DNA of 7,866 bases from Ignavibacteriota bacterium (lineage in GTDB: Bacteria > Bacteroidota > Ignavibacteria > Tepidaquicellales > Tepidaquicellaceae): assembly GCA_003135995.1 (NCBI GenBank), contig PNBM01000110.1, forward strand, positions 14,357 through 22,222, written 5' to 3'. Each line of letters starts with the position of its first letter. Position 1 is the first letter of the stretch. This document shows positions 1 through 7,414 of this stretch, piece after piece. Below the pieces are notes generated by a model. The model made no database searches. It saw nothing but the letters and a program-made list of their open reading frames with translations, and was not told where the DNA came from. Position numbers and translations under genes: made by a program.

Positions 1-206
1 TTGACCGGTGGATTTTACAGCCTGAAGAAGTTTACGAAATTACGGGCTATGTTCATAATGTTGTTTTTACCTGCGGTGCTATACCAGAACCAAACGGAAC
101 AGTAAAAATTTATTGGGGCGGTGCTGATAAAGTAATGTGCGTTGGCGAAGCAGTTTTGGATGATCTTATTTCTCTCTGTCTTAATAATCCACGTAGCCCT
201 TTATAG
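1..206 (+). CDS. GH130 glycoside phosphorylase/hydrolase, C-terminal fragment
   Basis: This is the last 68 codons (frame starting at base 3) of a gene that begins outside the window. It ends at a TAG stop at 204-206. The translated tail has the pattern of the GH130 C-terminus: WILQPEEVYEITGYVHNVVF, then a Cys-Gly pair (TCGAIPE), then the strand IYWGGADKVMCVGEA, where the family normally has YYGAAD. GH130 enzymes are five-bladed beta-propellers, known as beta-mannoside phosphorylases and beta-1,2-mannosidases. They are usually cytoplasmic and act on short mannose oligosaccharides. Substrate and phosphorolysis versus hydrolysis cannot be decided because the catalytic part is missing. The tail is closer to the ordinary short GH130 form than to the long form at 1481-2959, so it is a different subfamily. 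It lies 30 bp upstream of a GT4 gene on the same strand, consistent with one operon. Confidence 0.85.
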   Translation, partial: DRWILQPEEVYEITGYVHNVVFTCGAIPEPNGTVKIYWGGADKVMCVGEAVLDDLISLCLNNPRSPL

Positions 207-236
207 CAAAGTACTATTAAATTTAATATTGGGAAT

Positions 237-1250
237 ATGAAAGTCGCTTTATTATCGCCCATAGTTTGGAGAACTCCGCCAAGGAAATACGGACCGTGGG
301 AACAGGTTGCGTCTAACATAACCGAAGGATTAGTTGAAAAAGGAATTGATGTTACTCTCTTTGCAACGGGCGATTCAATCACAAAAGGTAAACTTGAATA
401 CATAATCGAAAAACCATATGGGGAAAATCCGGAGCTCGATACAAAAGTCTGCGAATGTCTGCATATAAGTTTTATGATGGAGAGAGCAGAAGAATTCGAT
501 ATCATTCATAATAACTATGATTTTCTCCCGCTGACATATACACGACTCATTAAAACACCGATGGTTACCACTATTCACGGCTTTTCATCTCCTAAAATTA
601 TCCCTGTTTATAAAAAATATAATGATGTAAATAATTATGTTTCTATAAGTTTTTCTGACCGAAGCTCTGAATTAAATTATATTGCAAACATTTATAACGG
701 CATTAATGAAAAAGAATTTTCATTCAGGGAAAATCATGGTGACTATCTTTTATTTTTCGGACGAATTCATCCGGAAAAAGGCACACACGAGTGCATTCAA
801 ATTGCAAAGCTTGCCGGGATGAAATTAATAATTTCGGGATTTATACAGGAAGAAAAATATTTCAAGGAAAAAGTCGAGCCGTTTATTAATGATGATGACA
901 TTGTCTATTTCGGCAACTCCGGTCCTGAAAAAAGAAATGAACTTCTTGGCTGTGCGCTTGCGTTGCTTCACCCTATAAATTTTGAAGAGCCTTTCGGTTT
1001 AAGTATTGTTGAATCTTATTTTTGCGGTACGCCTGTGATTGCATTTAACAGAGGCTCTATGCCCGAATTGGTGAACGTGGGTAAAACCGGTTTTCTCGTT
1101 AAAAATATTAATGAAGCCGTTGAATCTCTGAAAGACATTAAAAATTTAAACAGAAAAGACTGCCGTTTGTGGGCTGAGAGCAAGTTCACATGTTCAAAAA
1201 TGGTAGATGATTATATTGAGGGATATAAAAAGATTTTGAAAAAAAAGTAG
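237..1250 (+). CDS. GT4-family glycosyltransferase
   Basis: A 337-residue GT-B fold retaining glycosyltransferase of family GT4, probably cytoplasmic, transferring a sugar from a nucleotide-sugar donor. The N-terminal half starts MKVALLSPIVWRTPP and has YGPWEQVASNI at 18-28, in the place of the usual YGG.E acceptor-side loop, and IHG at 113-115. The C-terminal donor domain opens with LLFFGRIHPEKG (171-182), where GR and EKG are typical. It contains the EX7E motif in EPFGLSIVE (E251 to E259), followed by GTPVIAFNRGSMPELV and KTGFLV, all standard for GT4. Length is normal for the family. The ATG at 237 gives the canonical N-terminal strand. A short GGGAA precedes it by only 3 nt, so the ribosome site is weak. 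The gene follows a GH130 gene after 30 bp, a pairing that suggests synthesis and breakdown of the same glycan. Donor and acceptor are not determined. Confidence 0.93.
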   Translation: MKVALLSPIVWRTPPRKYGPWEQVASNITEGLVEKGIDVTLFATGDSITKGKLEYIIEKPYGENPELDTKVCECLHISFMMERAEEFDIIHNNYDFLPLTYTRLIKTPMVTTIHGFSSPKIIPVYKKYNDVNNYVSISFSDRSSELNYIANIYNGINEKEFSFRENHGDYLLFFGRIHPEKGTHECIQIAKLAGMKLIISGFIQEEKYFKEKVEPFINDDDIVYFGNSGPEKRNELLGCALALLHPINFEEPFGLSIVESYFCGTPVIAFNRGSMPELVNVGKTGFLVKNINEAVESLKDIKNLNRKDCRLWAESKFTCSKMVDDYIEGYKKILKKK

Positions 1251-1309
1251 AAAAATTGAACGCACTAATATCGAGAGTCACAATATAGAATAAGCACACT
1301 CCCAATTGT

Positions 1310-1340
1310 AAAAAACATTCCCAATCGGGGATTGGGAATG
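1310..1340 (-). terminator. Second copy of the intrinsic terminator
   Basis: This is the same 11-bp stem and 3-nt loop (1316-1340) followed on the minus strand by six T (1310-1315), located in the first 99-bp unit. It would act as a back-up terminator for minus-strand transcription. It also lies 60 bp past the stop codon of the convergent GT4 gene, where the hairpin alone could protect that transcript's 3' end. Confidence 0.65.
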
Positions 1341-1408
1341 AGATGTGGAAAAAATTGAACGCACTACTGTCGAGAGTCACAATATAGAATAAGCACACTC
1401 CCCATTGT

Positions 1409-1439
1409 AAAAAACATTCCCAATCGGGGATTGGGAATG
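1409..1439 (-). terminator. Intrinsic terminator of the long GH130 gene (proximal copy)
   Basis: On the minus strand a perfect 11-bp stem (cattcccaatc, loop ccc, gattgggaatg; plus coordinates 1415-1439) is followed at once by six T (1409-1414). It lies 42 bp downstream of the stop codon of the GH130 gene at 1481-2959 and is the first hairpin that its transcript meets. There is no T-run on the plus-strand side, so it should be weaker or inactive for the GT4 transcript. Confidence 0.75.
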
Positions 1440-1480
1440 AGATGTGGAAGAAGTAATATGCTAACAACATCTCCGAATTA

Positions 1481-2959
1481 TCAAAATAATCCTATATCTA
1501 CCTCGAGTAATTTTGATATTAAAGTTTTTACATTTACAGTTGCAAAACTTGAAGCGTAATCTGAAATTGCATAAGGAATTATCAATACTCCGTTATGAAT
1601 TATTGAACCGCAGGAATAAACCACATTCGGAACATATCCTTCTCTTTCATCTTCACTTGGAACTATCAAAGGGTCTTTCAAACTTCCTATTACTTTTGTG
1701 GGTTCATTTAAATCAAGCAATATCGCACTGATACAATATTTTCTCATCTGTCCAACGCCATGCGTAATCACCAACCAGCCTTCCGGCGTTTCGATAGGAG
1801 AGCCGCAGTTCCCTACCTGAATTAATTCCCAGTTATATTTAGGCTCGTGAAGTAACTGTGCTGTTTCCCAGAGTGTAATATTATCGGAATACATTATATA
1901 ATGATTTACTCCATCTATCCGGGAGAGCATTACAAAATGTCCGTTTATTTTTCGGGGGAAAAGAGAAAAGTTTTTATCTTTTATACATTCACCATGCAGA
2001 GGCAGGTTTCTGAATCGATAAAAATCTTTTGTTTCAAGAAGTTTTGGAAGAATTGTATATCCGTCGTAAGCCGTGTATGTTGCATAATAAGTTATTTCTC
2101 CATTATCATCAGTGAATTTTACGAATCGCGCATCTTCGATACCGTTACTTTCTGTCTTGGAAACCGGGAAAATAGTTCTTTCGGAAATATCAGTATCCTG
2201 AGAGAACACAACTTCATAATGTGATTTTGCAAACCACATCATTTGTTTAAGTGTCTTTTGCTGGTCAAGGTTTAACTTTTTTGATTCGATTGTTTTTGTA
2301 ACAGCATTCTTTAATTCCGAGTAATAAAAATAATCACCAAGCCCTTTCAGAATTTCAGTTGAAATATCATTTATTATTTCGTGCTCGTGCAGAATTACAA
2401 GAAACTCCGATTTGTTGTATGCATGTCCTTTTATTATTTCAGCTTCACTGATATAATTTCCCTGCGCATCCAAATGCAGGTTGCAATCTTTATCTATTAT
2501 TCCGCTTCTGAAAACTATCGATGAAATGTGGCTTTCACCTGTCGCCCGGAAACTGACAATGATTCTCTTTTGCCCTTCTTCAAGTTCATTTTGGTCAGGA
2601 TGCTCGACAATTGACGGATTAAACAATGCAGCCGATTCTATTGAATATTCCATTGTAAAAAATGAACCTATCAGCAGCTTTTTCGTTTCAGAAATTTTTG
2701 CCGAACTCCCGGTCAATTCTTCTAAATAATTAACAATTTTTGTAAAATTCTGTAAAAATATTCGTGTAATGTTTCTATGGCGTTTAGCAAATTCCATTAA
2801 GACAAGGTTGAGTGAAGTTTCAGCTTCATTCTCACTCATATCAAGAATTTTTTGTATGATGCTTTTTGCTTTTATCTCGTTATGATTAAAAAACCTTGTA
2901 ATAACCCTTTTAGAATCGGGATATATCCGGTCTTTTTTTCTGTCGACTTTAATTCTCAT
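1481..2959 (-). CDS. Long-type GH130-like glycoside phosphorylase/hydrolase
   Basis: A 492-residue protein of the GH130 (PH1107-related) family, expected to be cytoplasmic since no signal peptide is seen. The core shows GIEDARF at 273-279, matching the family G-[IV]-E-D-P-R motif that carries the catalytic Asp (here D276; the usual Pro is Ala). It then has KNFSLFPRKINGHFVMLSR (329-347), GSPIETPEGWLVITHGV (386-402), and KDPLIVPSEDEREGYVPNVV (428-447) with CGSI after it. The YYGAAD motif of short GH130 enzymes appears here as PYAISD. Compared with usual 320-400-residue members it has about 130 extra N-terminal residues, rich in helix and basic residues (FAKRHRNI). The ATG is supported by the paralogue at 7538, which starts with the same MRI..RKK. 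There is no clear Shine-Dalgarno. The gene lies 114 bp after the helicase gene and may be co-transcribed with it. A mannoside substrate is a family-based guess only. Confidence 0.88.
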   Translation of the reverse strand: MRIKVDRKKDRIYPDSKRVITRFFNHNEIKAKSIIQKILDMSENEAETSLNLVLMEFAKRHRNITRIFLQNFTKIVNYLEELTGSSAKISETKKLLIGSFFTMEYSIESAALFNPSIVEHPDQNELEEGQKRIIVSFRATGESHISSIVFRSGIIDKDCNLHLDAQGNYISEAEIIKGHAYNKSEFLVILHEHEIINDISTEILKGLGDYFYYSELKNAVTKTIESKKLNLDQQKTLKQMMWFAKSHYEVVFSQDTDISERTIFPVSKTESNGIEDARFVKFTDDNGEITYYATYTAYDGYTILPKLLETKDFYRFRNLPLHGECIKDKNFSLFPRKINGHFVMLSRIDGVNHYIMYSDNITLWETAQLLHEPKYNWELIQVGNCGSPIETPEGWLVITHGVGQMRKYCISAILLDLNEPTKVIGSLKDPLIVPSEDEREGYVPNVVYSCGSIIHNGVLIIPYAISDYASSFATVNVKTLISKLLEVDIGLF

Positions 2960-3073
2960 AATTAGAAATTAATTGAGAAAATATATTTTGGTTTACTAAA
3001 TCAGAATTTTGCATCAGTATTCCTTTAATCCGGTATAATTCAGGATTAATATAAATGATTTTCAAAAATTTAT

Positions 3074-4750
3074 TTATTGATTTTTTTTGAATCCGAACTT
3101 CGCTTTCCTTTCCGTCCAGAACTTTGGCTTTCTGTCTTCCCATGAATCCGATTTCTTTTTCTGGAAGAATCCCGGTTTATTTTTTCTCTGGAATTTCGAT
3201 TTATCTTCTGCGTATGGTTTTTTATCTTTATCAAACGAGCCGTCACTTCCTTCTCTCCAAACGAGTGACCTGGATTCATCTGCCTGTTGTGGTTTGCGTT
3301 TGGTGAAGTAATCAGGCTTATTTTTTCCCCAGACTTTTGGCTTGTTATCACCGAATGATTTTTTCTTGTGCTCATTATAATTCTGTGATTTCTCTTCACC
3401 CCAGACTTTTGGTTTGTTATCCCCGAATGATTTTTTCTTATGCTCATTATAATTCTGTGATTTTTCTTCTCCCCAGACTTTCGGTTTATTATCACCGTAA
3501 GATTTTTTCCTGCGGTCACCAAATCGTTGCGATTTCTCTCCACTCCATACCTTTTGTTTTTCATCCCGTTGCGAAGGTTGTTCATCGCGGTGTTGATATT
3601 GACCTTTGCTTCTTTTATCGATAGTCTGTTCTTCAACTTTGGGAAGCGCATTAGTATCTACTTTTTTAAGCGTGATAACGCCCCTGTAGTTAAATAAAAT
3701 TTGTTTGAAGAATTTCTGTTCTTCTCCGTTTGTAACGAGAGAAATTGCTTCTCCCTGTTTTCCGGCTCTTGCAGTTCTTCCGACGCGATGCGTATATGAA
3801 TCAACATCTTTCGGAATCTCATAGTTATATACGTGCGAGATATCCGCGATATGAAGTCCCCTTGCGGCAACGTCAGTTGCAATCAGAATATTAAATCTCT
3901 TGCTTCTGAAATCGGCAGTCACCCGTTCACGTTGACTCTGTGACATATCACCGTGCAGACATTTAGCCTGTATTCCGTTTTTGGTTAATTTATCAGCCAA
4001 TTTTGTTGTAATATGTTTACGGTTACAAAAAACGAGTGATAAGTCTCTTTCCTGCTTTAACAAATGCATAAGTAAAGGCATCTTCTGAAGAGGTGTCGTC
4101 TGGTAATAAGTCTGATGCAAAAAATCAGCATCTACCGTTGATTCCAGAATTGCGTGCACGGGTTCGTACAGATATTTTTTACTGAGCTCCGTAATTTCTT
4201 TTGATACCGTAGCGCTGAAGAGCATTGTCTGCAATTCTTTCGGAACGTTTTTCAGAATTTTTTCTATATCCTTGATGAATCCCATATCGAGCATTCTGTC
4301 TGCTTCATCGAATACAAGAAATTTTATTTTGTTCAATTTCATTACTTTCCGGTCAAGAAGGTCTAACAACCTGCCCGGAGTTGCAATTATGATATTCGTC
4401 TTTTTTAATTTTTTAATTTGATTTTCAATTGATACTCCGCCGTATACGGGAGTAATTCCGAGACGTTTCCCCTGCGCAAATTTAATAAATTCATTCGTTA
4501 CCTGCATACACAGTTCACGCGTCGGAACAAGCACCAGTGCTACCAATTCGTCTTTTGTTACTATTTGTTCGATAATCGGAATCGCAAAACTGATTGTTTT
4601 GCCCGAACCGGTTTCAGATTGCGCAAGTACATCCTTGCCTTCCAAAATTGCAGGAATAATAATTTCCTGTATAGGTGTTGCATCGATAATGCCGTTCTTC
4701 TCAAGAAGAGCAATTATATTTTTACTTAAGTTAAATGATTCTGTTTTCAT
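3074..4750 (-). CDS. DEAD-box ATP-dependent RNA helicase with repetitive basic tail
   Basis: A 558-residue superfamily 2 RNA helicase, close in plan to RhlE/DeaD-type proteins that unwind short RNA duplexes in ribosome assembly, RNA decay or cold adaptation. Motifs in order: Q motif region ending TPIQ (25-28), motif I AQSETGSGKT (43-52), Ia PTREL (76-80), GG (104-105), Ib TPGR (124-127), II DEAD (148-151), III SAT (179-181), IV LVFCNRK (239-245), V ATDVAARGLHIADI (291-304), VI HRVGRTARAG (321-330). All catalytic motifs are intact. The core ends near residue 370. The remaining ~188 residues are hydrophilic, Lys-rich and low-complexity, including a 24-residue tandem repeat at 397-475, and probably serve as a disordered RNA-binding extension. 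The ATG at 4750 begins right before the Q-motif region. The leader is AT-rich with no evident Shine-Dalgarno. No intrinsic terminator is visible after the stop, so read-through into the GH130 gene is possible. Confidence 0.96.
   Translation of the reverse strand: MKTESFNLSKNIIALLEKNGIIDATPIQEIIIPAILEGKDVLAQSETGSGKTISFAIPIIEQIVTKDELVALVLVPTRELCMQVTNEFIKFAQGKRLGITPVYGGVSIENQIKKLKKTNIIIATPGRLLDLLDRKVMKLNKIKFLVFDEADRMLDMGFIKDIEKILKNVPKELQTMLFSATVSKEITELSKKYLYEPVHAILESTVDADFLHQTYYQTTPLQKMPLLMHLLKQERDLSLVFCNRKHITTKLADKLTKNGIQAKCLHGDMSQSQRERVTADFRSKRFNILIATDVAARGLHIADISHVYNYEIPKDVDSYTHRVGRTARAGKQGEAISLVTNGEEQKFFKQILFNYRGVITLKKVDTNALPKVEEQTIDKRSKGQYQHRDEQPSQRDEKQKVWSGEKSQRFGDRRKKSYGDNKPKVWGEEKSQNYNEHKKKSFGDNKPKVWGEEKSQNYNEHKKKSFGDNKPKVWGKNKPDYFTKRKPQQADESRSLVWREGSDGSFDKDKKPYAEDKSKFQRKNKPGFFQKKKSDSWEDRKPKFWTERKAKFGFKKNQ
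3326..3562 (-). repeat. 72-bp (24-residue) tandem repeat inside the helicase tail
   Basis: About 3.3 copies of a 72-bp unit lie in frame in the helicase gene. The coded unit has the form NKPKVWGEEKSQNYNEHKKK followed by SFGD. Residues 421-444 and 445-468 are identical in protein, 397-420 is a diverged copy (EKQKVWSGEKSQ...), and 469-475 is the start of another. DNA copies can be followed by the ccccagactt string at plus positions 3327, 3399 and 3471. Isolated KPKFW/KPKVW-like pieces further along the tail look like older copies. Confidence 0.93.
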
Positions 4751-5049
4751 TTTAATTTTTAATCGTTTATAATAAATTCTGATAGCTAAGGAATAGACAA
4801 TACTTTAAATCTTAAAGGAAGTTAATTACCCAAAGCGTATTAGCTTTACTTATTTAACTTGGATGAGAAATAAGCTATCCTAATCTATATAATATATAAC
4901 TGTTTTTATAGTCACAAAATTACATATTTGAAGAAAATAAGCGGAAATTAAAGATTTGCTATATATCCCAAATAAAAATGTCCCGGTTGAAAAATCAAGC
5001 CGGGACATTCAATTTTAAATTTATTAAGGTGGATTACAGATTACAAGGT
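4751..5049. other. Intergenic spacer between helicase and secreted propeller gene
   Basis: This 299-bp AT-rich gap lies between two minus-strand genes. It holds the terminator of the upstream gene (4971-5009) and must contain the helicase promoter on the minus strand, roughly within 4751-4960. I could not identify a convincing -33/-7 pair of the Bacteroidota type. No open frame of interest or RNA gene is seen. Confidence 0.6.
4971..5009 (-). terminator. Intrinsic terminator of the secreted propeller gene
   Basis: The 10-bp stem aatgtcccgg/ccgggacatt (4977-4986 with 5000-5009) continues as ttga/tcaa around an AAAA loop with one bulged base. On the minus strand it is followed directly by a T-rich run (complement of aataaaaat, 4971-4979). 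It sits 41 bp after the stop codon of the gene at 5050-7191, the right place and orientation for its transcript. Confidence 0.85.
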
Positions 5050-7191
5050 TTATTTAATCAATACCATTTTTCTCGTTTCGCTGTATCCATCTGTAACAAG
5101 TCTATAGAAATAAATTCCTGTTGAATATTGAGAAGCATCAAATGTTACTTCGTAACTTCCCGGTGATAATTGTTCATTAACCAATGTTTCAATTTCTTTC
5201 CCGAGTATGTCATATACTTTTAGAACAACGTTGTCATCCCCGAATGCTCTTATCGGGGATCCCCCTGGAATTGTGAATCTTATAATTGTAGCCGGATTAA
5301 AAGGATTCGGATAATTCTGACTCAAATAATATTTATCCGGAATAATGATATTACTGATAGATTTTATTCCCGTAGATGAGCCGCCATTCACTGTTTTCAA
5401 AATTGCACCGTTATCACCTCCAACCCATCCTGTATCTTTTGTCAGGAAAAAAGTAAAAAATAAATTTTTATTAGTCGCGCTTACCTGCGGCGCCCAGTTT
5501 GTTCCGCCATTTGAAGTGTATAGAATAATTCCGAAGGCACCGGCAATCCAGACTTTTTGTGTACCTATTGGGGAAATTGAATATAAACCACTTGTTACCC
5601 CGCTGGTTTGAGCTACCCAGTTCGTTCCACCATTTGTAGTTTTAATAATTACACCCGCATCACCAACTGCCCAGCCGGTATCTGCACTCGCAAATTTAAT
5701 ATACCTGTATGTAGCGTTAAAAGGAGAAGTTTGAGTATTCCAATTCGCACCTCCATTAGTTGATTTTATAATAAAATTTCCGCTCACAGCCCAACCGATG
5801 GATTCATTAAAAAATGTACCTCCCCATAAATCATTCGTTGTTCCCGAAATTAAAGTCGTCCAGTTCAATCCAGAATTCGTTGTCTTCAATATGCTCCCTG
5901 ATTTACCAAATATATAACCTATAGTACTTGAAGGGAAACAAACTCTTTTATATTCAGGACCGGAGCCGCCGTATGATAAATTCGTCCAGTTCGCTCCGGC
6001 ATTTGTTGTAAGTGCTATTCTGTTGGATGAACCAACCGCTACACCTGTATTAACATCAGCAAAAGCAATGGAAGTGTAATAAGCAGAACCACCGGGAGCA
6101 GGACATGCAACCCAGTTTGTTCCGCCGTTCGTTGTTTTAAATACAGGGTCCCTGTCACCGCAGGTGTAACCTGTTAATGCATTTACAAAATGCATAGCAT
6201 AAAGTATCGGAGTATCGAAAGAATAAGGTGAGATTTTTGTCCAGTTATCACCTGCATTTGTAGTTTTAAAAAGAGTGCCTGAAAGTCCGGAAATAAATCC
6301 TGTATTATCATTAAAAAATCGTATGCTTGTAAAGTAAATAATCTGTACAGATTGTCTTGTCCATAAAACTCCGGCATTTGTTGTCTTTGAAACATAACCG
6401 TTACCTTCAACCATAAAACCAGTATTGCTATTCTTGAACCACATGCCCATTGGAAGACCAATGGATGATGTGTTTCCTGTTATCGCCTGTCCGAACCAGT
6501 TTTGTCCTCCGTTCGTAGTTTTGCGAATAGAATCAGTTGTTATCCAGCCTGTATCAGGAGAAATGAAATGCATCGCATTTAATTGCCAGGTTGTAACGAG
6601 AGGAACTATACTCCAGTTAGTTCCGCCATTTGTAGTTTTCTTAAAGGTTCCTGAATAACCACACACATATCCTGTATTCAAATTTAAAAAACATGCGGTT
6701 AATAGTCCGCTTCCGCTGTTGGCTTGAGAAATCCAATTTACTCCGCCATTAGTGGTTTTTATAATTGTACCACTTCCCCCTCCTGACCAACCTACAGATG
6801 GCGAAACAAACCGAATCCAGTTTAAATCCGTTGTTGTATTACTTGCCTGAACCGACCAGCTTGAACCTGCATTCGTAGTCATCACAATAGTACCGCCCGT
6901 TCCGGTGAACCATCCGGTTTGATTATTTACGAAACAAACACTTAATAAACTTGCTGTAACACCCGGACACTGATTAAAAAATGTCGTCCCCGCATCTGTT
7001 GTTTTTAAAATCTGTCCCCCGTCACCGCATATCCAGCCGGTGTTTGCATCAACGAAACTCATCTCGGGAATATTATTTCCTGTTAAATATGGATTCTGCC
7101 AGAACCAACCGGTTTGTGGAAATGAAATATTCGCAAAAATTGAAAACAAAAAAGATATTGCAATAAAAAAAATAGAAAATGATTTCTTCAT
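5050..7191 (-). CDS. Secreted Ycf48/BNR-repeat beta-propeller protein with T9SS sorting domain
   Basis: A 713-residue exported protein. Residues 1 to about 26 are a signal peptide (MKKS, then a hydrophobic FFIAISFLFSIF core). Residues about 27-608 hold 14 repeats of about 41 residues, each with the pattern (F/I)xxxxTGWxxGxxGxIxKTTNGGxNW. This is the Ycf48-like photosystem II assembly factor/BNR type, forming one propeller blade per repeat. Residues about 615-713 are the Por/T9SS type A C-terminal sorting domain: YYLSQNYPNPFNPATIIRFT, VYDILGKEIETL, PGSYEVTFDAS, STGIYFYRL, and a basic end KMVLIK. The protein should therefore cross the outer membrane by type IX secretion and be released or anchored at the surface. 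The propeller's ligand is unknown; the family name does not imply photosynthesis. A strong GGAGG supports the start. The sorting domain contains an in-frame palindromic insert (residues about 643-653). Confidence 0.93.
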   Translation of the reverse strand: MKKSFSIFFIAISFLFSIFANISFPQTGWFWQNPYLTGNNIPEMSFVDANTGWICGDGGQILKTTDAGTTFFNQCPGVTASLLSVCFVNNQTGWFTGTGGTIVMTTNAGSSWSVQASNTTTDLNWIRFVSPSVGWSGGGSGTIIKTTNGGVNWISQANSGSGLLTACFLNLNTGYVCGYSGTFKKTTNGGTNWSIVPLVTTWQLNAMHFISPDTGWITTDSIRKTTNGGQNWFGQAITGNTSSIGLPMGMWFKNSNTGFMVEGNGYVSKTTNAGVLWTRQSVQIIYFTSIRFFNDNTGFISGLSGTLFKTTNAGDNWTKISPYSFDTPILYAMHFVNALTGYTCGDRDPVFKTTNGGTNWVACPAPGGSAYYTSIAFADVNTGVAVGSSNRIALTTNAGANWTNLSYGGSGPEYKRVCFPSSTIGYIFGKSGSILKTTNSGLNWTTLISGTTNDLWGGTFFNESIGWAVSGNFIIKSTNGGANWNTQTSPFNATYRYIKFASADTGWAVGDAGVIIKTTNGGTNWVAQTSGVTSGLYSISPIGTQKVWIAGAFGIILYTSNGGTNWAPQVSATNKNLFFTFFLTKDTGWVGGDNGAILKTVNGGSSTGIKSISNIIIPDKYYLSQNYPNPFNPATIIRFTIPGGSPIRAFGDDNVVLKVYDILGKEIETLVNEQLSPGSYEVTFDASQYSTGIYFYRLVTDGYSETRKMVLIK
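5233..5263 (-). repeat. In-frame palindromic element within the sorting domain
   Basis: A perfect 8-bp inverted repeat, atccccga (5236-5243) and tcggggat (5253-5260) with a 9-nt loop, sits in the coding sequence. It encodes roughly GSPIRAFGDD (residues 643-653) between the FTIP strand and the VVLKVYDILGKE strand of the T9SS domain, where a short turn is usual. The frame is kept. It looks like a small palindromic repeat inserted in a tolerant loop. The inverted repeat is seen directly; its origin as an inserted element is inferred. Confidence 0.6.
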
Positions 7192-7197
7192 TATATA

Positions 7198-7202
7198 CCT
7201 CC
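7198..7202 (-). promoter_or_regulatory. Strong Shine-Dalgarno GGAGG of the secreted propeller gene
   Basis: On the minus strand GGAGG ends 6 nt before the ATG at 7191-7189. It is the only canonical ribosome site in this window; the other starts have AT-rich leaders. It fixes the start and suggests efficient translation of the exported protein. Confidence 0.8.
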
Positions 7203-7414
7203 GTTTATATTTAATTATCTAAAATAAATTTTATGATAAAAAATTTACATTTCTTATTTTATAATGATGAACTGAATTTAACGAACTAATATTTGATAAT
7301 ATGAAGCTATAATTCCCCCGGCTGAGTAACTTAAAATTGGTTGAAGAAAAATTTTAGATAACCAATTCTATGAATATTATGGTTTATTAATAATAATATT
7401 ATATCTTAAATAAA

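Larger units (their letters stand above)
1251..1448. repeat. 99-bp direct repeat, two tandem copies
   Basis: Two adjacent 99-bp units, 1251-1349 and 1350-1448, differ at only about three positions in the shared core (ctaata versus ctactg, and cccaatt versus ccccatt). Each unit starts with an A-run and ttgaacgcact, continues with cgagagtcacaatatagaat, and ends with a perfect hairpin and gagatgtgg. The repeat fills almost the whole gap between the convergent GT4 and GH130 genes. The near-identity points to a recent duplication. A small open frame crosses it on the minus strand but is simply the repeat read twice. Confidence 0.95.

Noticed and set aside
110..505. 131-codon minus-strand open frame over the GH130 end and GT4 start
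   Set aside because: It lies antisense to two well-supported coding regions and has no recognisable domain.
1251..1448. CRISPR-like array
   Set aside because: There are only two directly adjacent 99-bp copies with no spacers and no cas genes nearby.
1186..1470. 94-codon minus-strand open frame across the 99-bp repeats
   Set aside because: It is the same repeat read twice (the FFHISFPIPDWECFLQ segment recurs), overlaps the GT4 3' end, and runs through both terminator hairpins.
3026..3048. Inverted repeat taatcc...ggatta between helicase and GH130
   Set aside because: A 6-bp stem with an 11-nt loop and no following T-run on the minus strand, so it is not a convincing terminator.
3070..3651. 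193-codon minus-strand open frame inside the helicase tail
   Set aside because: It is an alternate frame kept open by the 72-bp repeat (a multiple of three). The true frame continues from the intact helicase core.
4841..4877. Inverted repeat tagctt...aagcta in the helicase leader
   Set aside because: The stem is only 6 bp plus a bulged AT extension. It is too weak in AT-rich DNA to call a riboswitch or operator.
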